Origin: Bacteroidales bacterium
GTDB taxonomy: Bacteria > Bacteroidota > Bacteroidia > Bacteroidales > JAADJA01
Direction of reading: 5' to 3'
DNA: 11,279 nt
Assembly (NCBI GenBank): GCA_029933495.1
Contig: JAOZOC010000055.1
Span: forward strand, 1-11,279
The notes beneath the pieces were generated by a model. It did no database searches, was not told where the DNA came from, and was given only the letters and a program-made list of their open reading frames with translations. Position 1 is the stretch's first letter. The number at the start of each line of letters is the position of its first letter. Made by a program: the position numbers and the translations under genes. Below are positions 6,506 to 11,279 of this stretch, in pieces.

Positions 6506-7225
6506 ATGAAAAAATCAACCGTTCAAACGATCTTCTGGCTCACGGTTTTCTCCATTGCAATGGGATATATGGAGACGGCCGTTGTTGTTTATCTGCGTGA
6601 GATGTACTATCCGGGAGGCTTTGGATTTCCGTTAAAGCCGATAGGATACAGCATTGCCGTAACGGAAATTATCCGGGAGGCAGCCACAATTATTATGCTT
6701 GCAGGTGCCGGTATAATGACAGGAAGAACTCTGACTGAGAAATTCGGTAATTTCGTTTATTCCTTTGCCGTATGGGACATTTTCTATTATGTCTTCCTGA
6801 AGCTCCTGCTTCAATGGCCGGATTCATTACTAAGCTGGGATCTGCTTTTCCTGATTCCGGTTCCCTGGGTTGGGCCTGTACTTTGTCCTGTAATTAATTC
6901 TTTGTCAATGATTTTGTTGGCTCTCGTTATAGCATATTTTACTGATTTAAATGAGCAAGCCAAATTGAATATTAAGGAATGGTCGCTATTGATTATCGGG
7001 TCGGTTATTGTGATAGTTTCATATACTCTGGACTACAGCAGTTATATCCTGAGCAGATTCACTGTTTCGGAACTCATGGATGAACTTAACAGGGATACTA
7101 TTTTAAGCTATGCATCTGAATATATTCCTAAGCACTTTGACTGGTGGATTTACATTGCCGGTGAATTGTTGATTTTGTCCGGAATAGGTATGTTTGCTGT
7201 CAGGAATAAGAAAACGGCCGGATAG
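6506..7225 (+). CDS. Conserved multi-pass membrane protein of unknown function
   Basis: A 239-residue inner-membrane protein. Hydrophobic segments fall at about residues 8-30, 46-73, 82-103, 110-146 (long enough for two passes), 159-178 and 213-233, giving six or seven membrane spans. There is no cleavable signal peptide. Charged and aromatic residues inside or beside the spans are striking: GYMETAVVVYLREMYYPGGF (residues 20-39), TEIIREAAT (53-61), VWDIFYYVF (89-97), QWPDSLLSWDLLFLIPVPWVGP (103-124). Motif-dense membrane proteins like this usually bind a substrate or cofactor, but I cannot name one. I have an impression that such sequences recur in unrelated bacteria as an uncharacterised family; that is memory, not a search. 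The start is fixed by MKKSTVQ and the promoter-like sequence just upstream. It stands alone, convergent with frr. Confidence 0.85.
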   Translation: MKKSTVQTIFWLTVFSIAMGYMETAVVVYLREMYYPGGFGFPLKPIGYSIAVTEIIREAATIIMLAGAGIMTGRTLTEKFGNFVYSFAVWDIFYYVFLKLLLQWPDSLLSWDLLFLIPVPWVGPVLCPVINSLSMILLALVIAYFTDLNEQAKLNIKEWSLLIIGSVIVIVSYTLDYSSYILSRFTVSELMDELNRDTILSYASEYIPKHFDWWIYIAGELLILSGIGMFAVRNKKTAG

Positions 7226-7270
7226 ATTTGTGAGGATAACATACGTGGACGCTTGTACATTTTCAATATG

Positions 7271-7288
7271 ACAAACGTCAAAGTTTGT
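7271..7288. terminator. Short hairpin between convergent genes
   Basis: ACAAAC (7271-7276) and GTTTGT (7283-7288) form a six-pair stem with a six-base loop, followed on the plus strand by TTCTTATATT. It lies in the 66-nt gap between the convergent membrane-protein gene and frr, where a shared terminator is expected. The stem is AT-rich and the T run is interrupted, so it is a weak candidate. Confidence 0.35.
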
Positions 7289-7291
7289 TTC

Positions 7292-7855
7292 TTATATTGT
7301 CATAATATCTTTATCCTTTGCTTCCATCAGCTTGTCAATCTTTACAATATAACTATCGGTTAGTTTTTGAATATCATCCTGAAGTTTTTTTACGTCATCT
7401 TCGGGAATACCATCCTTCTCAAGAGACTTAGCTTCATCATTTCCACTTCGTCTGGAATTACGAACGGCTATCTTTGCATTCTCAGCTTCAACCTTTGCCT
7501 GTTTTACAAGTTCTATCCTGCGCTCTTCTGTTACAGCAGGTATGGAAATCCGGAGAACTTCACCCTCATTCTTAGGTGTAAATCCCAAATTAGCAGCCAT
7601 TATTGCTTTTTCAATTGCACCAATAACACTTTTATCCCAGGGTTGCACAATTATCTGTCTTGGATCTGGGGAGGTGACATTTGCCATCTGGTTAATGGGA
7701 GTCATTGCTCCGTAATAATCAACAATAACCCCGTTTAACATATCAGGACTGGCCTTGCCTGCTCTTATTTTATGGAATTCGCGATCCAAATGAGTAAGGG
7801 CATTCTCCATTCCTTCTTTGGTCATATCATAAACTAATTGACAATCTTCTATCAT
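7292..7855 (-). CDS. frr: Ribosome recycling factor
   Basis: A 187-residue cytoplasmic protein of the normal length for RRF. With EF-G and GTP it splits the post-termination ribosome so the subunits can be reused. Domain I (three-helix bundle) is formed by residues 1-30 and 105-187, and domain II (beta sandwich) by about 31-104. Signature stretches are HKIRAGKASPDML (28-40), the family's IRTGRASP motif, then IIVQPWDKSVIGAIEKAI (68-85), NLGFTPKNEGEVLRISIPAVTEERR (89-113) and AVRNSRRSGNDEAK (130-143). The last contains the basic residues that contact 23S rRNA. The end, KDKDIMTI, matches the usual KEKEIM(T/E)V. In many bacteria frr follows pyrH in one operon. Here it stands behind its own promoter, diverging from the sirtuin gene. 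No Shine-Dalgarno sequence precedes the ATG. Confidence 0.98.
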   Translation of the reverse strand: MIEDCQLVYDMTKEGMENALTHLDREFHKIRAGKASPDMLNGVIVDYYGAMTPINQMANVTSPDPRQIIVQPWDKSVIGAIEKAIMAANLGFTPKNEGEVLRISIPAVTEERRIELVKQAKVEAENAKIAVRNSRRSGNDEAKSLEKDGIPEDDVKKLQDDIQKLTDSYIVKIDKLMEAKDKDIMTI

Positions 7856-7880
7856 GATTATTATTTTATCAAGTTCGTTG

Positions 7881-7910
7881 CAAATTTAATAATAATCTTT
7901 CATTATCCAA
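7881..7910 (-). promoter_or_regulatory. frr promoter with -33 TTG and -7 TAAATTTG
   Basis: On the minus strand TTG at 7910-7908 is followed after 19 nt by TAAATTTG at 7888-7881. Both boxes and the spacing fit the Bacteroidota primary sigma consensus (TTG-N19-TAnnTTTG). The ATG lies about 25 nt beyond the -7 box. This is the best promoter in the window and fits strong expression of a housekeeping gene. Confidence 0.65.
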
Positions 7911-7923
7911 TTTTTTGTAAATT

Positions 7924-7956
7924 AGTCGCTCAAAAGAGGGCTATTATAACCCGACT
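7924..7956 (+). promoter_or_regulatory. Nested inverted repeat upstream of the sirtuin gene
   Basis: AGTCG (7924-7928) can pair with CGACT (7952-7956). Within it GGG (7938-7940) faces CCC (7950-7952) in a near-perfect palindrome GGG-C-TAT-T-ATA-A-CCC with one mismatched pair. The outer and inner pairings compete for base 7952. The site sits between the frr promoter and the sirtuin start, about 45-75 nt before the ATG, so it could be an operator or a leader hairpin. Confidence 0.35.
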
Positions 7957-7985
7957 GATAAATTCTCAATATTTCAATAAAATTT

Positions 7986-7993
7986 AAGGAGAT
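7986..7993 (+). promoter_or_regulatory. Shine-Dalgarno sequence of the sirtuin gene (AAGGAGAT)
   Basis: AAGGAGAT ends five bases before the ATG at 7999. It is nearly a full anti-SD match and is unusual here, since most genes in the window lack one. It fixes the sirtuin start with confidence. Confidence 0.75.
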
Positions 7994-7998
7994 AGCAG

Positions 7999-8694
7999 AT
8001 GAAGAAAATTGTAGTTTTAACAGGAGCAGGCATTAGTGCCGAGAGCGGTATAAGTACATTCAGAGACAGTAACGGATTATGGAGAAAATACCGTTTTGAG
8101 GAGCTTGCCAGCCCTGAAGCCTGGGTCAGAAACCCTGAATTGGTACTTGAGTTTTACAATATGCGGCGCAAGCAGCTTTTTGAGGTTGAACCCAATGCTG
8201 CACATTATGCCCTTGTTGACCTTGAACAGAAATATGATGTTCAAATAATTACACAGAATGTTGATGATCTCCACGAGAGAGCAGGGTCGAAAAATGTATT
8301 ACATCTGCATGGCGAATTGAAGAAGGTAAGGAGTACTGTTGATCCGAATCTTGTTTACGAACTTGATCATTGGGAGTTGAAGAAGGGAGATAAATGTGAA
8401 AAGGGCTCGCAGCTACGCCCGCATATTGTTTGGTTCGGTGAAGCTGTTCCGATGATTGGCCCCGCAGCAGAAATAGCATCAACAGCAGATATTGTCATTG
8501 TAATCGGAACATCAATGGTCGTTTATCCGGCTGCCGGATTAATCGGGTATGCAAAACCAGATATCCCAAAGTATTATGTTGACCCAAAAGCATCACATTT
8601 TGGTGGAGTATCTAATCTGACAGTTATTGAAAAAAAAGCAGGTTCAGGGGTGCCTGAGCTGGCTCGCAAATTGCTGGAGGATAAATTTTATTGA
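7999..8694 (+). CDS. cobB: NAD-dependent protein deacylase, sirtuin (CobB/SIRT5-type)
   Basis: A 231-residue cytoplasmic sirtuin that removes acyl groups from lysines, consuming NAD and releasing nicotinamide and O-acyl-ADP-ribose. The NAD-binding Rossmann signature GAGISAESGISTFRDSNGLW spans 9-28, TQNVDDLHERAGS is at 85-97, and the catalytic His is residue 104 in HLHGEL. RPHIVWFGEAVP lies at 140-151, GTSMVVYPAAGL at 170-181 and VDP at 194-196. Tyr53 and Arg56 (FYNMRR) match the YxxR pair that, in class III sirtuins such as SIRT5 and CobB, binds negatively charged acyl groups, so desuccinylase or demalonylase activity is likely besides deacetylation. The usual four zinc-binding cysteines are missing: only Cys133 remains. 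That is also how I recall Bacteroides CobB homologues, so it is probably normal for the phylum. The gene starts after a strong Shine-Dalgarno sequence and is followed 58 nt later by the hybrid kinase. Confidence 0.93.
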   Translation: MKKIVVLTGAGISAESGISTFRDSNGLWRKYRFEELASPEAWVRNPELVLEFYNMRRKQLFEVEPNAAHYALVDLEQKYDVQIITQNVDDLHERAGSKNVLHLHGELKKVRSTVDPNLVYELDHWELKKGDKCEKGSQLRPHIVWFGEAVPMIGPAAEIASTADIVIVIGTSMVVYPAAGLIGYAKPDIPKYYVDPKASHFGGVSNLTVIEKKAGSGVPELARKLLEDKFY

Positions 8695-8722
8695 GCAACT
8701 CCAAATTATTATTGTATCTTTA
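8691..8722 (+). promoter_or_regulatory. Candidate promoter of the hybrid kinase gene
   Basis: TTG at 8691-8693, overlapping the sirtuin stop codon, is followed after 21 nt by TATCTTTA (8715-8722), a seven-of-eight match to TAnnTTTG. The ATG at 8753 lies 30 nt further on. If real, the kinase can be expressed independently of the sirtuin. Confidence 0.4.
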
Positions 8723-8730
8723 CAATCCAA

Positions 8731-8756
8731 AAGGAGTAATATTGGTCATATTATGA
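8731..8756 (+). promoter_or_regulatory. Displaced Shine-Dalgarno and possible four-codon leader ORF before the kinase
   Basis: AAGGAG (8731-8736) lies 16 nt from the kinase ATG, too far to serve it directly. Five bases after it TTG (8742) opens a four-codon frame, TTG GTC ATA TTA, that stops at TGA 8754-8756. That stop overlaps the kinase ATG in an ATGA junction, the usual arrangement for translational coupling. An in-frame ATT at 8741 is an alternative but rare start for the kinase itself. Confidence 0.3.
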
Positions 8757-11179
8757 AGCTCAAACCTAAAATATCTTTACCTATAATATTTTCAGGAATA
8801 ATATTGCTGACAATAATGATTCTGATTATTCGCTATTTTATTATTAATGCGATAAATGAGAATACTGATAAATTGATTGATGCTGAGGTTTCCGGTCTCT
8901 CCCAAATACAAGATGACTTAAGTACCAAAGCTTTATTTGCAGCTTCAATTCTTTCAAAACTTGGAGTAGTTAACCAGGCATATGAGGAATATTACAAAAC
9001 CGGTAATATTGATTCAAGCTCACAACTTCTCGGACCAAGATTAAGAATGATAACCGAATCAATTAAGTTGAATACGGGATTGACTCCAAGAATACATTTT
9101 CATTTGCCCCCGGCACGTTCTTTTTTCAGAAGCTGGTCGGAAAAAAAAGGTGATGATATTTCCGGGTTCAGAAAAACAATTCTTTACGTTTTCAAAACAC
9201 ATAAATCTGTTAAGGGAATTGAGACAGGCAGAGGAGGGTTTGTTATTAGGGGTATTGTGCCCATTCTTTCCGCTGACAGCTCATATCTGGGCTCTGTTGA
9301 AGTTTTTTTTGATATTAATGAGGTTCTTAATCACGTTGGATTATTGAGAGACGAAGAATTTGCAATATTTATAAATAAAGATTTGTTAAATATTGCAACG
9401 AAATTTCTTGAAGATGACGCTTCAAATATCCTGCATGATAATGTAAGTATAGGAGATTATGTTTTAGTTGGTAACACTAAGGGGTTTGTATTAGATGATA
9501 TATCACTGGAGGATTTAGATCTTGGCGACAAAGGTATTTTTAATAAAGGAGATATTAAGTTTGCCATTACCCCAATTAGTAATTTTGCAGGGGAAAAAGA
9601 AGGTATTGGTATCTTACAGGTCGACATGTCTTTTTTTATGAATAACTTAAGAAGAATAACCTATGTTTTTTTCGGGATAACAATAATCCTTATCGGGCTT
9701 ATTATTACACTATTGATTTTATTGATAAATATTCAAATAATTAATCGAATTGAAAATGTTGATTCCGGTTTAAAAAAGCTAGCCAGAGGTATAAAGGCTG
9801 AGGGCATTGAGGTTAGGCATAATGATGAAATCGGAGAATTAGAAACATCCTTAATTGTTTTGAGTGAAGCGATATCAAAAAATGTTCAGTTTGCCCTTGA
9901 AACCGGAAAGTGGAATTTCGATACCGATTATAAACTGCTTTCCAGAGATGATACTCTTGGAATAGCATTATTGCAAATGAGGGATAATTTGCAGGAGAAT
10001 CTGCATCAGCTGGAAAAGAAATCTAAAGAGCTTCTGGAAATGAATATTAAACTTGAGAAAGCCGATAAACTAAAATCGGCTTTCCTTGCCAATATCTCAC
10101 ATGAGATAAGAACTCCGATGAATGGTATAGTTGGATTTTCAAACTTAATGTGTGATAGGAATATTACTCATATTGAACGAAAAGATTATTTCGGTATTGT
10201 TCAGTCAAGTTGCACTCAACTTCTTTCTATAATTGATGATTTGGTTGACATTTCAAAAATTGAAGCAGGGATGGTGGAGCTTTATGAAACAATTACAAAC
10301 CTTAACAAATTAGTCAGGGATTTTTACGACTTTTATTCACCTTCAGCGAAGGATAAGAACATTGAGATGCATTACAAGTGTGGTTTAGACAATGATAAGG
10401 CTTTTGTAATGATAGATAATACCAAGCTGAATCAGATACTTACTAACCTCATTGATAATGCGCTGAAATTTACAGAAGGAGGACAAATAGATTTTGGATA
10501 TGAAATTAAAGGGCAATTTATTGAATTCTGGGTTAAGGACACAGGCTTTGGAATTTCTGAAGATGACCTTGAAATTGTATTTAAACGTTTCAGGCAGGCA
10601 GATAGCAACTCGGATCATAAATTATATAGGGGTACAGGTTTGGGGCTTTCTATTTGTAAAGCTTTTATTGAACTGATGGGAGGTGATATTCGGGTTGAAT
10701 CTGAAGTGGAGCAGGGAAGTATATTTTATTTTTCAATTCCATATAAACCCGTAGCAGATGATAATCAAGGCCTTATTGATGACTTTTCCGAGACTGATAA
10801 TCAGAAAGATAACTGGAAAGGTAAAAAAATACTTGTTGTAGAAGATGAAGCCACTAACTATCTTTTCCTGGAAGTGTTGCTAAAAAAGACCGGTGCTTCA
10901 GTTCTGCATGCTGTTACAGGAAAAGAAGCAGTAGATGTCTCAATGGCAAATCCTGATATTGATGTTGTGCTGATGGATATTCAATTACCTGAGATGGATG
11001 GGTATGAAGCCACAAGAATAATAAAATCTGTCAGACCTGACTTGCCAATTATTACGCAGACAGGTTATGCCCTTTCAGGGGATGAAAGAAAAGCTTTTGA
11101 TGCCGGAGCTGATGAATATATCAGCAAACCGATAATTACAAAAAAGCTTCTCCGGATGATGCGGAAGTATTTATCATAA
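8753..11179 (+). CDS. Membrane-bound hybrid histidine kinase with Cache-like sensor and receiver
   Basis: An 808-residue sensor kinase in the inner membrane. Membrane segments at about 8-31 and 302-327 frame a 270-residue periplasmic domain. Its GGFVIRGIVPILSADSSYLGSVEVFFDINEVL (161-192) is typical of double-Cache sensors, which bind small ligands. HAMP 1 covers about 328-378 (NDEIGELE). A second, divergent HAMP-like unit follows at about 375-420 (GKWNFDTDYKLLSRDDTLGIALLQMRDNL), then a coiled coil to 440. HisKA holds His450 in ISHEIRTPMNG. The HATPase domain has the N box with Asn565/Asn569 (NLIDNALKF), G1 DTGFGI (596-601) and G2 GTGLGLSI (627-634). The C-terminal receiver (691-808) has acidic Glu697/Asp698, phospho-acceptor Asp742 (VLMDIQLPEMDG), Thr770 and Lys792 (SKP). 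It lacks a DNA-binding or Hpt domain, so the phosphate must go to a partner outside the window. The same frame is open upstream to 8627, inside the sirtuin gene, but the first membrane segment and promoter favour ATG 8753. Confidence 0.92.
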   Translation: MKLKPKISLPIIFSGIILLTIMILIIRYFIINAINENTDKLIDAEVSGLSQIQDDLSTKALFAASILSKLGVVNQAYEEYYKTGNIDSSSQLLGPRLRMITESIKLNTGLTPRIHFHLPPARSFFRSWSEKKGDDISGFRKTILYVFKTHKSVKGIETGRGGFVIRGIVPILSADSSYLGSVEVFFDINEVLNHVGLLRDEEFAIFINKDLLNIATKFLEDDASNILHDNVSIGDYVLVGNTKGFVLDDISLEDLDLGDKGIFNKGDIKFAITPISNFAGEKEGIGILQVDMSFFMNNLRRITYVFFGITIILIGLIITLLILLINIQIINRIENVDSGLKKLARGIKAEGIEVRHNDEIGELETSLIVLSEAISKNVQFALETGKWNFDTDYKLLSRDDTLGIALLQMRDNLQENLHQLEKKSKELLEMNIKLEKADKLKSAFLANISHEIRTPMNGIVGFSNLMCDRNITHIERKDYFGIVQSSCTQLLSIIDDLVDISKIEAGMVELYETITNLNKLVRDFYDFYSPSAKDKNIEMHYKCGLDNDKAFVMIDNTKLNQILTNLIDNALKFTEGGQIDFGYEIKGQFIEFWVKDTGFGISEDDLEIVFKRFRQADSNSDHKLYRGTGLGLSICKAFIELMGGDIRVESEVEQGSIFYFSIPYKPVADDNQGLIDDFSETDNQKDNWKGKKILVVEDEATNYLFLEVLLKKTGASVLHAVTGKEAVDVSMANPDIDVVLMDIQLPEMDGYEATRIIKSVRPDLPIITQTGYALSGDERKAFDAGADEYISKPIITKKLLRMMRKYLS

Positions 11180-11180
11180 C

Positions 11181-11215
11181 AAAAGCCCGACCAAAAAACT
11201 TTGATCAGGCTTTTT
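11181..11215. terminator. Intrinsic terminator shared by kinase and tRNA
   Basis: AAAAGCC (11181-11187) pairs with GGCTTTT (11208-11214), extended by GA/TC after one C-A mismatch, with a loop around AAAAAACTTT. The stem is followed by T bases on the plus strand and reads into TTTTG on the minus strand. It starts one base after the kinase stop codon and can therefore end both the kinase transcript and the tRNA transcript coming from the right. Confidence 0.75.
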
Positions 11216-11225
11216 CCTGCTTCAG

Positions 11226-11279
11226 TAGTCCGTAGGGGAATCGAACCCCTCTTACCAGGATGAAAACCTGGCGTCCTAG
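11226..11279 (-). tRNA. tRNA-Glu (anticodon TTC), 5' part beyond the window
   Basis: On the minus strand the anticodon arm is CCAGG-TTTTCAT-CCTGG (11271-11255) with anticodon TTC, reading GAA/GAG. It is followed by a four-base variable loop TAAG (11254-11251) and the T arm AGGGG-TTCGATT-CCCCT (11250-11234). The 3' acceptor strand is ACGGACT (11233-11227) with discriminator A at 11226. The next bases are CTG, so CCA is not encoded and must be added by tRNA nucleotidyltransferase. The acceptor 5' strand and most of the D arm lie past the window edge. Confidence 0.95.

Noticed and set aside
7367..7738. A 123-codon plus-strand ORF opposite frr
   Set aside because: It is antisense to the highly conserved frr; its length follows from frr codon composition and it has no start signals.
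8627..8752. Upstream extension of the kinase by 42 codons into the sirtuin gene
   Set aside because: The extra residues overlap cobB out of frame and put a hydrophilic stretch before the first membrane segment. A promoter-like sequence lies between the two genes.
1..11279. A defence island, CRISPR array or biosynthetic cluster
   Set aside because: No Cas, nuclease, restriction, toxin-antitoxin or biosynthetic genes and no regularly spaced repeats are seen. The sirtuin is a stand-alone CobB type, not fused to a defence effector.

Overview
The window reads as a chromosomal segment of a member of the Bacteroidota. Several independent signs agree. Two secreted proteins end in a type IX secretion (T9SS) type A sorting domain. 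Several genes are preceded by the Bacteroidota sigma-factor -7 motif TAnnTTTG rather than an E. coli-like -10. Most starts lack a Shine-Dalgarno sequence. The sirtuin is of the Bacteroidota CobB kind without a zinc tetracysteine, and the tRNA at the right edge does not encode CCA. No genus can be named from the sequence alone.

Layout. Positions 1-376 are non-coding or unrecognised sequence. At 377-1204 (+) lies an AT-rich orphan gene for a putative small lipoprotein, bracketed by a 13-nt imperfect inverted repeat, which makes it look like an inserted cassette. Positions 1205-1804 hold no believable gene but carry a degenerate dispersed repeat of the 'CGTCATTGCG' kind and a hairpin. Next come two leftward genes, each with its own leader: a secreted thioredoxin-fold/Omp28-like multidomain protein (1805-3778) and a C10 (streptopain-like) cysteine protease with two CUB-like domains (4069-6171). 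The gap between them holds a short direct repeat and a good palindrome. A divergent spacer leads to a conserved but uncharacterised multi-pass membrane protein (6506-7225, +). This converges on frr, the ribosome recycling factor (7292-7855, -). frr diverges from a CobB-type NAD-dependent deacylase (7999-8694, +), which is followed by a membrane-bound hybrid histidine kinase (8753-11179, +). A bidirectional-looking terminator then separates the kinase from a partial tRNA-Glu on the minus strand.

How the genes work together. The two leftward genes share a destination, since both should be exported by Sec and sorted by T9SS to the cell surface or medium. That suggests extracellular protein degradation or adhesion, but nothing shows a direct partnership. 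frr and the tRNA are housekeeping translation genes. The sirtuin and kinase are adjacent and co-oriented, but the kinase seems to have its own promoter, so a functional link is only a possibility. I found no convincing new multi-gene system, such as a defence island, secondary metabolite cluster or CRISPR array. The more unusual signals are the inverted-repeat-bracketed orphan gene and a shared TGTTATGTGG motif that recurs in a palindrome 3.6 kb away. A possible four-codon leader ORF overlapping the kinase start codon is also worth noting.
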